A DNA stretch of 64,000 nt from Bacteroides oleiciplenus YIT 12058 (GCF_000315485.1 NZ_JH992946.1:339300-403299), one strand, 5' to 3'. Counted from the first letter of the stretch, positions 1 to 9,299 are shown. Program-made: numbers and translations. Notes: generated by a model not told the origin, from the letters alone.

Positions 1-8
1 TCTTTATT

Positions 9-878
9 ATGATTCTTTTCCTATTGTGCTTTTTGCCTGTTCATGCTCAGGATGCTATTCCTTCCTGTCCCCTTATCAGTGAAATCACGGCAGATTGTGA
101 CACCCTCCGTTCTTATTCCCAGCGTACGGACACCGTTTCCATTCCTCAAATCGCTTTCCCGACTGCCTTCCGGCAACTCGGTGCCAATGAACTGACAGAT
201 AGCCTCGGCATCCTCAACCCTTTCTGGGAGAAGTTGCGCTTGTTATACTCCGGCTTCTCTACTGATACCATCCGTATCGTACACGTTGGCGACAGTCATA
301 TCCGTGGACATATTCTTCCCCGCACTACCGGAACGCTGCTTGCAGAAACCTTTGGTGCTGTTTCCTATATCGATAAAGGTATTAATGGTGCTTTTTGTAT
401 CACCTTCACCCGTCCCGACCGTATTTCAGAAATTGCTGCCTTGCATCCCGACCTCGTTATTCTCTCTTTCGGAACGAATGAGAGCCATAACCGTCGTTAC
501 AATACCTTGGCTCACTATCGCCAGATGGACGAATTGGTGCGTATGCTCCGTGATAGCTTGCCCAACGTCCCTCTGCTAATGACGACACCTCCCGGTTCTT
601 ACGACAGTTTTCGGAAAAGTCGCCGCCGCATGTATAGCGTTAATCCCCGCACTTCCATTGCCGTAGAAACCATACGGCGCTTTGCCGATGACAACGGACT
701 TGCCGTGTGGGATATGTACGAAGCTGTGGGCGGAAGACAACGTGCTTGTCTGAACTGGCAGGAAGCCGGACTGATGCGTCCGGACCATGTGCACTATCTT
801 CCTGAGGGATATGTATTGCAGGGAGAATTATTTTATCAAGCCCTTTTAAAAGCCTATAATGATTATGTGGGATATTGA
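9..878 (+). CDS. Secreted SGNH/GDSL-type hydrolase (possible O-acyl esterase/transferase partner)
   Basis: The protein has about 289 residues and opens with a short signal-peptide-like segment ending at VHAQ. The SGNH block I motif is GDSHIRGH with Ser96 as presumed nucleophile. GTNES near residue 157 carries the oxyanion Asn, and RPDHVHYLPEGY near 259-262 supplies the Asp-x-x-His pair. The next gene is an MBOAT acyltransferase whose start overlaps this gene's last 20 bases, so the two are translationally coupled. In known systems such as alginate O-acetylation, SGNH proteins work with MBOAT proteins to acetylate or deacetylate polysaccharides. That role here is inferred from the pairing. The frame is open back to base 3, so a start upstream of the window cannot be excluded. 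Confidence 0.75.
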   Translation: MILFLLCFLPVHAQDAIPSCPLISEITADCDTLRSYSQRTDTVSIPQIAFPTAFRQLGANELTDSLGILNPFWEKLRLLYSGFSTDTIRIVHVGDSHIRGHILPRTTGTLLAETFGAVSYIDKGINGAFCITFTRPDRISEIAALHPDLVILSFGTNESHNRRYNTLAHYRQMDELVRMLRDSLPNVPLLMTTPPGSYDSFRKSRRRMYSVNPRTSIAVETIRRFADDNGLAVWDMYEAVGGRQRACLNWQEAGLMRPDHVHYLPEGYVLQGELFYQALLKAYNDYVGY

Positions 879-2346
879 CTTCGACCGTCTGCGTGATGTA
901 TTTGTTTATGATCCGCAAGCACCGATGATATTCAGTAGCGGCATTTTCTTGTGGTTGTTTGCAGCATTTATTCTGATATATTTGCTGTTGCAACGCCGTC
1001 TGACTGCACGGTTACTATTTGTTACCGCGTTCTCCTATTATTTCTATTATAAAAGTAGCGGCACTTATTTTTTCCTGTTGGCGCTCGTCACGGTGGCGGA
1101 CTTCTTCATAGCCCGTCTTATGGCAGCCGGTACCGTGCGCTGGCAACGTAAAATGTGGGTAGTGGTGAGCCTTTTCATTAATCTCGGTTTGCTTTGTTAC
1201 TTCAAGTACACCAATTTCTTGGGAGATGTTTTTGCTTCGCTTGTGGGAGGCACGTTTCATCACTATGATATATTCCTTCCTGTGGGTATCTCCTTCTTCA
1301 CTTTTCAGTCGCTCAGTTACACTATTGATGTGTATCGTAAAGATATAACTCCCCTGACCAATTTGCTGGATTATGCCTTTTATGTTTCTTTCTTCCCGCA
1401 GTTGGTGGCAGGGCCTATTGTGCGTGCACGTGACTTTATTCCGCAGATTCGTCGTCCGCTGTTTGTCTCCCATGAGATGTTCGGCCGGGGAATATTCCTG
1501 ATAGCAAGCGGTCTTTTCAAGAAAGCGATTATTTCAGATTATATCAGCGTGAACTTTGTAGAGCGCATCTTTGATAACCCTACGCTCTATTCCGGAGTGG
1601 AGAACCTGATGGGTGTTTATGGGTATGCCCTGCAAATCTATTGCGATTTCTCTGGTTATAGTGATATGGCTATCGGTATCGCCTTGCTTCTCGGCTTCCA
1701 CTTTAATAAAAACTTCGATTCACCTTACAAATCGGCTTCCATAACGGAGTTTTGGCGACGTTGGCATATCTCGCTTTCCAGTTGGCTGAAAGATTATCTT
1801 TATATCTCTTTGGGGGGAAACCGGAAAGGAAAAATACGGCAGTATGCTAATCTTATCATTACCATGTTTTTGGGTGGTTTGTGGCATGGCGCTTCCTGGA
1901 ATTTTGTAGTTTGGGGATTATTCCACGGCGTGGGCCTGGCTGCACATAAGTTCTGGATGACGTTGACCGGACGGAAAAAGGGAGAAGAAAGCCACGGTAT
2001 CCGCCGCTTCTTCGGCATACTTATCACGTTCCATTTTGTTTGTTTCTGCTGGATATTCTTCCGGAATGCAGATTTTTCCACTTCATTGGATATGATAAAG
2101 CAAATCTGTACCACTTTCCGCCCGCAACTTTTCCCGCAGTTGATTGCAGGATATTGGGAAGTGTTTGCCCTGATGGCATTAGGATTCATCCTGCATTTCT
2201 GTCCCGACCGTTGGGAGAGTGCTTGCTGTAAAACAGTAATCCGCCTCCCCCTTGCGGGAAAGGCGGTACTAATGCTTGCTTTGATTTATCTGGTGATTCA
2301 GATGAAGAGTACGGAGATTCAGCCCTTCATCTATTTCCAGTTTTAA
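859..2346 (+). CDS. MBOAT-family membrane O-acyltransferase (AlgI/DltB-like)
   Basis: A 495-residue polytopic membrane protein with many hydrophobic segments across its length. The MBOAT signature is clear: the catalytic His343 in LWHGASWNFVVWG and a second conserved His303 in WRRWHISLSSWLKDYLY. The family transfers acyl groups, usually acetyl, across the cytoplasmic membrane to extracytoplasmic glycans. It overlaps the upstream SGNH gene and forms a two-gene unit with it. The stop codon overlaps the stop of the convergent GH20 gene (TTTAA at 2342-2346), leaving no intergenic terminator. The acceptor glycan is unknown. Confidence 0.88.
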   Translation: MIMWDIDFDRLRDVFVYDPQAPMIFSSGIFLWLFAAFILIYLLLQRRLTARLLFVTAFSYYFYYKSSGTYFFLLALVTVADFFIARLMAAGTVRWQRKMWVVVSLFINLGLLCYFKYTNFLGDVFASLVGGTFHHYDIFLPVGISFFTFQSLSYTIDVYRKDITPLTNLLDYAFYVSFFPQLVAGPIVRARDFIPQIRRPLFVSHEMFGRGIFLIASGLFKKAIISDYISVNFVERIFDNPTLYSGVENLMGVYGYALQIYCDFSGYSDMAIGIALLLGFHFNKNFDSPYKSASITEFWRRWHISLSSWLKDYLYISLGGNRKGKIRQYANLIITMFLGGLWHGASWNFVVWGLFHGVGLAAHKFWMTLTGRKKGEESHGIRRFFGILITFHFVCFCWIFFRNADFSTSLDMIKQICTTFRPQLFPQLIAGYWEVFALMALGFILHFCPDRWESACCKTVIRLPLAGKAVLMLALIYLVIQMKSTEIQPFIYFQF

Positions 2347-4679
2347 TCTATTTCAATTTCGTCAATAAACATATAAGCCGCTTTGCCTTCACCTGCATGC
2401 CCTTTCGGCAGGGCAGGACTACGTTTGATGACTACCTTCACATACCGTGCTTTCACTGGGTGGAAGGTTATGTCGTAGTTTTCCACAGCTTTCTTATCAA
2501 TATTTGTTTCTGCCGGAATATCTTTTGAAGCTACCTGGCGGAACTCCTTATTATCATCTGATACTGATACTACCAGCCCCGTGCTACCCATAATCCAGGC
2601 ACTCATATCAACAATGGCATTCGTAGCCACCCGTTTGATTTCCATTTCCTGTCCCAAGTCGATGATAGCTTCTACATCGCCGCCTACGAAGCCTAACCAG
2701 GCTCCTGTGGCATAACTATCATTACCTTTCATACCATCCACCAAAGTAATGGCACCTTTGAATTTATATTTTTCCGATGGCTGGAATGTTAGCTCGATAG
2801 GACAATAAGTAGCCTTATTGAAAGAAATCTTTTTGCTTACTACTTTACTTTTTCCTTCCGGACGGATCACTGCTGCCTGGAAATCTGCTGTTTCAGTGAT
2901 GACAACAGGTTCTGTATATTTCAGTGAAGCAGTAGTAGGCTCTGTTCCATCCAGTGTATAATAAATAGGAGCGTCATCAATAGTGCTTAATGTTATTGTA
3001 ACCGCTTTCTTATCTGTATCAGGCGTAAAATCAGCTTTCAGATCGAATACATGCTTGGCATAGTTGAAACCGTCTCTTTGATAGAACTTCATGAGGCGGG
3101 CCAGACGTTTGGTGAAATCCTTGAAATCTTTCTTTTCGGGCTGTGTCCATTGTACTTCGGCAAGAGCAGCCATGCGTGGCAATATCATGTATTCCACATG
3201 TTCGGAAGAGTGGATATATTCTGTCCATAAGTTGGCTTGGGCACCAAGAATATGCCTGCTTTGTTCTTCGGTAAGTGCTGCCGGCACTGGCTCCAGACTA
3301 TATACTTTCTCAATGGGCACGTAACCGCCGATACCAAGAGGTTCATCTTGTGTATCTGCTGTCTGGTAATAGTCGAAATAGCAGAAAGAGGTTGGTGTCA
3401 TGATAACATCGTGTCCCAGTTGTGCTGCCTTGATGCCGCCTTCCATACCACGCCATGACATTACTGTTGCGTTAGGAGCTACGTCACCATCCAATATTTC
3501 ATCCCAGCCGATAATCTGGCGCCCCTTGCTGTTCAGGAACTCTTCGATGCGTGTCATACAATAACTTTGCAGACGGTCTTCGGCAGTATGGTTCTTATCT
3601 GCCTTCAAACCTTCCGCTTTGATACGTGCCTGGCATTTTGGGCATTTTTCCCAACGGGTGCGTGGAGCTTCATCTCCACCGATATGTACATACTTCGACG
3701 GGAATATTTCTACGATTTCAGCCATTACATCTTCCAGGAACTGCATGGTTTCATCATTACCCACGCAAAGCACATCTTCGAAAATACCCCAGCGCGGGCA
3801 TACTTCGTACGGACCACCCGTACACCCCAGTTCCGGATACGCAGCCAATGCAGCAAGCATGTGGCCGGGCAGGTCTACTTCCGGAATTACCGTAATGTAA
3901 CGTTCCTGCGCATATTTCACGATTTCTTTTGCTTCCTCTTGTGTAAAGAAACCACCATATGGCGTATTATCGTATTCCTGTGTATTTCTTCCAATTACGG
4001 TGTGGCTGCGTTGAGAACCCACTTCTGTCAGTTTTGGATACTTCTTGATTTCAATACGCCAACCTTGGTCATCCGTCAGGTGCCAATGGAAAGTATTCAT
4101 GTTGTGTAGCGCCAGCAAGTCAATGTACTTCTTCATAAATTCAAGGGGGAAGAAGTGGCGGGATACGTCGAGGTGCATGCCGCGATACGAGAATCGTGGT
4201 TCATCTTTAATTTCTCCTGCTGGTATTAGGATGGTTGCTCCTTTTGCTTCGGCAGGAATCGATTTGCGCAAAGTCTGAATACCGTAGAATACTCCGTTTT
4301 CGGTCTGGCCATTGATGCTGATACCTTCGGGGGTGGTGGTCAGCACATAACCTTCTTTGTTTGCAATGCCCGGGGCGAGTCCCAGTGTGATTGCATTTTT
4401 CACTTGTTCGCCTGCTGCGATAGCTTTTGTTTTCGGTGCATAGCCTGTGGATTGTTGGATGTATTCCGACAGAAACTCAGCATTGCGTTGCAATAAGGTA
4501 TTGCTTTCCGGATAGGCGATAAGAACGTTTTCGTTCAGTTTGAACGGAGTTGTTTGGGTTAAACTTACCTCTTGGGGGAGAGGTATTACTTGGTAGTTAG
4601 CTTCTTTCTCCGTACTACACGAAGCGCATGCCAAGGCGAGAGCACTCGCGAGGAGTGCGTGGTTAAGTTTTCTCATCAT
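2343..4679 (-). CDS. GH20 beta-N-acetylhexosaminidase, lipoprotein
   Basis: The preferred start is the MMRKLNHALL methionine pair (4679 or 4676), because a lipoprotein signal with a Cys-containing ALACASC segment follows at once. The longer ORF to 4820 would put an unlikely segment in front and would run through the promoter and palindrome. Domains in order: a GH20b N-terminal alpha/beta domain (about 25-160), the GH20 TIM barrel (about 165-510) with the catalytic Asp-Glu pair in HIGGDEAP (about 335-336), a short CHB_HEX-like beta domain, and a C-terminal F5/8-type (discoidin-like) domain. It removes terminal GlcNAc or GalNAc using the substrate N-acetyl group. It is probably surface or periplasmic. 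Confidence 0.92.
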   Translation of the reverse strand: MMRKLNHALLASALALACASCSTEKEANYQVIPLPQEVSLTQTTPFKLNENVLIAYPESNTLLQRNAEFLSEYIQQSTGYAPKTKAIAAGEQVKNAITLGLAPGIANKEGYVLTTTPEGISINGQTENGVFYGIQTLRKSIPAEAKGATILIPAGEIKDEPRFSYRGMHLDVSRHFFPLEFMKKYIDLLALHNMNTFHWHLTDDQGWRIEIKKYPKLTEVGSQRSHTVIGRNTQEYDNTPYGGFFTQEEAKEIVKYAQERYITVIPEVDLPGHMLAALAAYPELGCTGGPYEVCPRWGIFEDVLCVGNDETMQFLEDVMAEIVEIFPSKYVHIGGDEAPRTRWEKCPKCQARIKAEGLKADKNHTAEDRLQSYCMTRIEEFLNSKGRQIIGWDEILDGDVAPNATVMSWRGMEGGIKAAQLGHDVIMTPTSFCYFDYYQTADTQDEPLGIGGYVPIEKVYSLEPVPAALTEEQSRHILGAQANLWTEYIHSSEHVEYMILPRMAALAEVQWTQPEKKDFKDFTKRLARLMKFYQRDGFNYAKHVFDLKADFTPDTDKKAVTITLSTIDDAPIYYTLDGTEPTTASLKYTEPVVITETADFQAAVIRPEGKSKVVSKKISFNKATYCPIELTFQPSEKYKFKGAITLVDGMKGNDSYATGAWLGFVGGDVEAIIDLGQEMEIKRVATNAIVDMSAWIMGSTGLVVSVSDDNKEFRQVASKDIPAETNIDKKAVENYDITFHPVKARYVKVVIKRSPALPKGHAGEGKAAYMFIDEIEID

Positions 4680-4707
4680 AAAATTGATTAGTATTAGTAA
4701 GTTCCTT

Positions 4708-4778
4708 GCAAATATAAGGTTTTTGTATAGGACAAAATACAATATCGTACTATTTTTGTATACTGTAGTATACAAAAA
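4708..4778 (-). promoter_or_regulatory. Promoter and perfect inverted-repeat operator candidate of the GH20 gene
   Basis: On the minus strand a Bacteroides -7 element TATATTTG lies at 4716-4709. A TTTG lies 16 bp upstream at 4736-4733, which is shorter than the usual 19-21 bp, so the -33 call is weak. Farther upstream is a perfect 12-bp inverted repeat: TTTTTGTATACT at 4753-4764 and its reverse complement at 4767-4778, separated by 2 bp. Such symmetry is typical of a dimeric regulator site. The regulator is not identifiable here. Confidence 0.55.
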
Positions 4779-4779
4779 A

Positions 4780-5229
4780 TGGCTTTGATGCTTTCTTTTC
4801 TTTCCGCCTTTTCCACCCACAGAAAAAAGACTTCTCTTATCTTTTGGAAAATGTTGATGACTGGCGTGCTGAAGCCTGGAGTTATGAACTGCTGTTAGAG
4901 CAAATTGATTTAAGGATATTCGATATCGGTATATGGCAGGATTAGTTAGTTGCTGGCGGAGAGTCGGATTATGGGAGCCGCCCTTGCAACTCTGATTGAA
5001 GTATGAATTTATGTAATATATGTATATAGAAGCATGCTTTGTTTTGGTTTAGACAAACTGGAGTTAAGCTGATTAAAGCAGGAAGTCATACAATATTCTT
5101 CATTGGTTACAATATTCTCAAGTTCGTAAATTTGGCATTAACTATTGATTATGATTGAGGAGGTTATTTGCATGGAAGCAAGGTCAGTGTACACTAAACT
5201 TGGGTACAGAACCTTACTATCCTCGTTGA
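4780..5229. other. Gene-free stretch with possible decayed coding remnants
   Basis: No ORF over 60 residues. One plus-strand frame, about 4778-4944, reads through without an ATG and gives a protein-like stretch (LLENVDDWRAEAWSYELL) before a TAG stop. Another short plus-strand frame, about 5154-5228, ends LNLGTEPYYPR and then a stop. Both could be the tails of deleted genes or chance. A direct repeat TACAATATTCT occurs at 5089-5099 and 5108-5118, 19 bp apart. I see no convincing promoter or RNA. Confidence 0.3.
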
Positions 5230-6279
5230 TTATTTATAGAAGTCAATGGTCTCTTTGATTAATATATCTATTGGAGTATAGTTTTCAACATTTCCAGTCT
5301 CATTATATAGTAAATAATCAATGGCAGCTCTCATGGCTGCTTCGCCTTGATATTCCGGACGCTCGGCTATAAGGAAATCTATACTACCACTTTTCAGACA
5401 ATCGACATTTTTCTTATTTGTTCCAAAACCTATTAATTTGATGTTAGTGATATTGCGTTCTTTAAAGTATTCTGCAATAAGATATCCTTTGGTATCGAAA
5501 ACTGCGGCACCGCCAATATCATGGTATTCATCAAATAAACAATCGAGAAGCCTATCATTCTCTTTTTTATTTTCATAATTGTATTGCCCAGAATGCACTT
5601 TTATGTGTGGAAAATGTTCTTTCAAGTAAGTTATGAAACCATAAGACCTGCTTAGTGATTGTATTGATGTCTTGTCTCCAACTCTTTGGGGTTGAAAGAG
5701 AACGGCATCTTTTCCGTCTTCTAATATAGTTGTTAATAGCTTTGCTTGTACAATCCCCGTCTGATACGGATGTGGCCCAAAAAAAGCCAAGGGCTTTGTA
5801 TTTTCAACAGCCGTGTCAATATAAATATAGGGGATATTCTTTATAAAGAGCTGATTAGCAAACATGAAAGTTTCATCAAAAAAGGAAGGTCCTATAAGTA
5901 TAGCATCCGATTTCATAGATAGTGCTTTGTCAAAAGCCTCACGACACGAGTGAATGTTAAACTGGTTGTAATAAAGGAAATTAAGCTTTACCTCAATGTG
6001 AGCCGAGTAATAGATCATATGCTCTATTCCTCTCTTCACAGCATGCCAATAATCTCCCTCTGCGTGTTGTGGAAGAATGGCCAATATTCGAAATCGTTTA
6101 TTCTCTTCCTTAGCTTGAATACCGAAAGATTTCGAGTAGTCAATCTTTATTAACACTTCTTCAATTTTTTTTCTACTATCTGCTGATACTTCACCTCTAT
6201 TGTGTATAACTCTGTCAACAGTTCCAGTTGAAACGCCTGCCAGTTCAGCAATATCCTTAATTCTATATTTCTTAGCCAT
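5230..6279 (-). CDS. LacI-family transcriptional regulator with periplasmic-binding-protein-like sensor
   Basis: The start is set at MAKKYRIKDIAELAG (6279), because the LacI helix-turn-helix begins there and the longer ORF only adds a leader across the promoter. Residues 1-55 are the HTH and hinge (IKDIAELAGVSTGTVDRVIHNRGEVS). Residues from about 60 to 345 match the sugar-binding type-I periplasmic-binding-protein fold. It is divergent from the GH28-led gene run. An inverted repeat of CCGTG/CACGG half-sites overlaps its own -33 element, and similar half-sites lie at the start point of the opposite promoter. I infer that it represses both itself and the downstream catabolic run, released by a breakdown sugar. 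The ligand is unknown. LacI control of a Bacteroides PUL is less usual than HTCS or SusR control. Confidence 0.88.
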   Translation of the reverse strand: MAKKYRIKDIAELAGVSTGTVDRVIHNRGEVSADSRKKIEEVLIKIDYSKSFGIQAKEENKRFRILAILPQHAEGDYWHAVKRGIEHMIYYSAHIEVKLNFLYYNQFNIHSCREAFDKALSMKSDAILIGPSFFDETFMFANQLFIKNIPYIYIDTAVENTKPLAFFGPHPYQTGIVQAKLLTTILEDGKDAVLFQPQRVGDKTSIQSLSRSYGFITYLKEHFPHIKVHSGQYNYENKKENDRLLDCLFDEYHDIGGAAVFDTKGYLIAEYFKERNITNIKLIGFGTNKKNVDCLKSGSIDFLIAERPEYQGEAAMRAAIDYLLYNETGNVENYTPIDILIKETIDFYK

Positions 6280-6303
6280 AGCTTCTACAATCTTATTTGG
6301 GTG

Positions 6304-6341
6304 CAAAGATAATAATAATACTCTTCCGTGCAAATACACGG
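6304..6341 (-). promoter_or_regulatory. lacI-type gene promoter with overlapping inverted-repeat operator
   Basis: Read on the minus strand, -33 TTTG (6334-6331) and -7 TATCTTTG (6311-6304) are 19 bp apart, matching the Bacteroides primary sigma consensus. The palindrome CCGTGCAAATACACGG (6326-6341) covers the -33 element, the layout expected for autorepression. Confidence 0.7.
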
Positions 6342-6418
6342 AGTGGTATTTGATGGTAAAAACGATATACTTCGCTGATTTTGTGAGTATTTAATGTGTT
6401 GTATAACATGTTATTTAA

Positions 6419-6472
6419 TTTGTTTTATCTCTGTAAATTCCCATATATTTGCAAAGACACGGAATTGCACGG
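6419..6472 (+). promoter_or_regulatory. Promoter of the GH28-led run with CACGG repeats at the start point
   Basis: -33 TTTG (6419-6422) and -7 TATATTTG (6444-6451) are 21 bp apart, a canonical Bacteroides promoter. Just downstream, CACGG occurs at 6458-6462 and 6468-6472, spaced 10 bp (one helical turn), exactly where transcription should start. The second copy sits in TTGCACGG, which matches one arm of the palindrome at 6326-6341. A further CACGG lies at 6545-6549. These are probable LacI-type operator half-sites. Confidence 0.7.
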
Positions 6473-6577
6473 ATTTGTTAATATATTGGATGTCAATAGT
6501 TTAGTGAAAATAATGCGGTTTTCGTGTGTTTTAAATGTAATTCGCACGGTTAAATGAATAATAAAAATGCATTTTAT

Positions 6578-8005
6578 ATGAAACTGATTAAAATTTTTCT
6601 TTTGACTATTATTCCCTTCACTTATGTCCATGGAGCGGATCACAACATTACATCCTTCGGTGCTAAAGCCGATGGTGTAACAGTCTCTACTGAGGCCATA
6701 CAAAAGGCGATAGATGAAAGTTCAGCAAAAGGTGGTCGAGTTATTATTCCGACTGGCGATTTTGTTACCGGGACATTATTTCTGAAAGATAATACAACAT
6801 TGGTTATTGAGAAAAATGCACGGTTGTTAGGCTCAAAAAAGTTAAGTGATTACCCGAAAACAACGGTTGGATTCAGATTCTTTGGTGATACATGGGTGTA
6901 TCAGTCTTTAATAATTGCTCATAACGTAAATAATATCACAATAGAAGGTGAAGGAACTATTGACGGGCAGGGTGAGGCTTTTCCTGTAACGACAAAAGTA
7001 AAGCCCGATCGTTATCGTGATCGTCCTTATCTTTTCTGGATAGCTGATTGCAAAAATATAACAGTGAAAAACATTGAACTGAGAAGCTCGGCGATGTGGT
7101 TACAATCTTATATAAGATGTGAAAAACTGCGGATTGATGGAATCAGAGTATTTAATCATGCTAATAAAAACAATGATTTGATGGATATTGATGGTTGTAA
7201 GGATGTTGTCATTACCAATGTTGTTGGCGATGCCGATGATGATGGAATTACCTTCAAAAGCACTACAGATCGTATTAGCGAGAATATTGTTGTGTCGAAT
7301 TGCATCCTTAGTAGTCATTGTAATGCTATAAAATTCGGTACGGAAAGTACAACCGGATTCCGGAACATAACCATTACCAATTGTGTGATCCGGAAATCTG
7401 CTGCTGAGGAGGTAAAAACGGGACTTCCCGAAGGTATTTGTGGTATAGCACTTGAAATAGTTGATGGTGGTATTATGGAAAATATCAATATTTCAAATAT
7501 TGTGGTCGATGGTCCTTATGTGCCGCTGTTCGTTCGCCTTGGAAACAGAGCACGTAAACACTATGATGAGGCTCCTCAGCCTCCTATCGGCTCAATATCG
7601 AATGTAAATATCAGTGGTATAACAGGTTATGCTTCTTCTCCTATTGGTTGTTCCATCACTGGAATATCAGAAGGCAAGGTCGAAGGAATCTCATTATCGA
7701 ACAGCCGCTTTGTATGTCCCGGTGGGATAACCAAAAATATGGATAATGTAGTTATAAAAGAACTTGAAGAACTATATCCCGAATCGACCATGTTCGGAAC
7801 ACTACCCTCTTATGGCTTATATGTAAGACACGTCAATGAGATCAATTTGGATAATATCGTATTTGACCTGAAAAGTCCAGACTCTCGTCCTGCGATTGTT
7901 TGCGATGATGTAACCGATGGAAACATTCGGAATATAACCACAATAGGAGCAAAGAAGAAAAATGAGATCAGAATATTGGATAATTCAACGGTTGAGTTGA
8001 AATAA
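6578..8005 (+). CDS. GH28-family polygalacturonase-like glycosidase, secreted
   Basis: The start at MKLIKIFLL (6578) gives a clean signal peptide ending near YVHG; an alternative ATG is at 6554. The mature protein opens with the NITSFGAKADG motif that begins many GH28/pectate-lyase-like right-handed beta-helices, followed by repeating NIT/NIV coil sequences. GH28 catalytic positions are recognisable: NNDLMDIDG, then DADDDGITFKS (paired Asp), then SSHCNAIKFGTES. The family hydrolyses alpha-galacturonides or related uronides by inversion. It is the first gene of the LacI-controlled run. It may trim uronic acid residues beyond the reach of the lyases. Exact specificity cannot be read from sequence. 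Confidence 0.85.
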   Translation: MKLIKIFLLTIIPFTYVHGADHNITSFGAKADGVTVSTEAIQKAIDESSAKGGRVIIPTGDFVTGTLFLKDNTTLVIEKNARLLGSKKLSDYPKTTVGFRFFGDTWVYQSLIIAHNVNNITIEGEGTIDGQGEAFPVTTKVKPDRYRDRPYLFWIADCKNITVKNIELRSSAMWLQSYIRCEKLRIDGIRVFNHANKNNDLMDIDGCKDVVITNVVGDADDDGITFKSTTDRISENIVVSNCILSSHCNAIKFGTESTTGFRNITITNCVIRKSAAEEVKTGLPEGICGIALEIVDGGIMENINISNIVVDGPYVPLFVRLGNRARKHYDEAPQPPIGSISNVNISGITGYASSPIGCSITGISEGKVEGISLSNSRFVCPGGITKNMDNVVIKELEELYPESTMFGTLPSYGLYVRHVNEINLDNIVFDLKSPDSRPAIVCDDVTDGNIRNITTIGAKKKNEIRILDNSTVELK

Positions 8006-8042
8006 TTTTCAGAAAGAGATTTAAAACTAAAATAAGACCATA

Positions 8043-9296
8043 ATGAAAGCAAAGTTATTTTCTTTATTACTCATTAGCTGCGTGTGCGTCGGCTGTGTGT
8101 TGAATGCCCAGGTAGTTAAACAACCGACAAAAGTCGAACTTATAAAAGCCTTGGATGAGTGTACGTCGTATGCTACTAAGGTATTATTGGATGAAGAAGG
8201 GAAATCGCGTTGTGATTACAACGTAATTGAAGGCAAATGGTATCCGTACGAAGAGCCTTGGCACACGGGGCAAGTGATATTAGGTTTACTGGAAGCCTAC
8301 AAAGTCACCGGAAATAAGGACGCTTTGGCTGCTGCTCGTAGAGCCGGAGACTGGTGGATAAGTCTTGAAATAAAAGATAATCCACGGTTTGCAGGCATGG
8401 TTGCGGCTACTCATGGCGATGATATTGGTAATGATCAAATAGTGTTTGCTACAACGAGCGATGGTACACCGGGTATTTTTGAATTAAGCCGTGTGACGGG
8501 TGATCAGAAGTATGCGAAAGTTGCTACATCGGCATCCAAGTGGTTATTGGAAAACATGTATTATCCCGAAGAAGGTGTATGCTATGATCTTGCTGATTTG
8601 AAAACCGGTGAAGTACTTACCCAGAATAGTCCTTTTTATAAAAATAAGAAAGATCAGAAGCTGGAAGATGTTTCCCGTCCAAATACCGAAGGATCTCCTT
8701 TTAAAGATGCTTATGAATTTTCGAAAGATGAGAAGTTCAGGGATGCACATATCCTGTTATCCAATTCACTGATAGAAAAACAAGATAAAGATGGAATATG
8801 GATGCGTTATATGCCTAATCATATGGAAGTTTCTTCTTTTCATCCCCGCTTCAATTTGTGGTATGCTGAATCTTTACTCGAAGCTTATGAACTGACAAAA
8901 GATAAAAAATATCTTGAAGCAGCTGCTAAAACAGCTCGTACATATGCCAAGGCACAGCAAAAAGACGGAACCATCTATTATGTAAATTATACAGATGGAA
9001 AACCTTCGGATAAAGGTTCTATATGTGGTTCGGCTGTTGCCTTTGCCGGAATACTTTGGATTCGTTTAGCCGGATATGGTTATGATGAATTTATCCCCTA
9101 TTATGAAAGAAGTATAAACTGGGTGCTTAAAAATCGATATGCAATAGATCATCCTGATCCTAATCTTCGTGGGGCCGTGGTTAATACGCGCTACCGTTCA
9201 AAGAAAGGAAAGGTGTGGCTTACTAGTCGCGACGTAGGTACATCGTTTGGGTTGCGTTTTATTGCTGCGTATTATCAATTAAAATACAATAAGTAA
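8043..9296 (+). CDS. Secreted (alpha/alpha)-barrel carbohydrate-active enzyme, family not recognised
   Basis: A 417-residue protein with a signal peptide (MKAKLFSLLLISCVCVGC...NAQ) that may be a lipoprotein signal at the VGC cysteine. The body has repeated helical hairpins with GLLEAY, ESLLEAYELT and AWW-type aromatic positions (HTGQVILGLLEAYKVTGNK, LWYAESLLEAYELTKDKKY), typical of six-hairpin glycosidases and toroid lyases such as GH88, GH105 or glucuronyl-epimerase-like proteins. I do not see a family-defining catalytic motif. It lies 37 bp after GH28 and 3 bp before the NagB-like gene, so it is probably part of the same operon and acts on the same glycan. Confidence 0.6.
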   Translation: MKAKLFSLLLISCVCVGCVLNAQVVKQPTKVELIKALDECTSYATKVLLDEEGKSRCDYNVIEGKWYPYEEPWHTGQVILGLLEAYKVTGNKDALAAARRAGDWWISLEIKDNPRFAGMVAATHGDDIGNDQIVFATTSDGTPGIFELSRVTGDQKYAKVATSASKWLLENMYYPEEGVCYDLADLKTGEVLTQNSPFYKNKKDQKLEDVSRPNTEGSPFKDAYEFSKDEKFRDAHILLSNSLIEKQDKDGIWMRYMPNHMEVSSFHPRFNLWYAESLLEAYELTKDKKYLEAAAKTARTYAKAQQKDGTIYYVNYTDGKPSDKGSICGSAVAFAGILWIRLAGYGYDEFIPYYERSINWVLKNRYAIDHPDPNLRGAVVNTRYRSKKGKVWLTSRDVGTSFGLRFIAAYYQLKYNK

Positions 9297-9299
9297 GAA

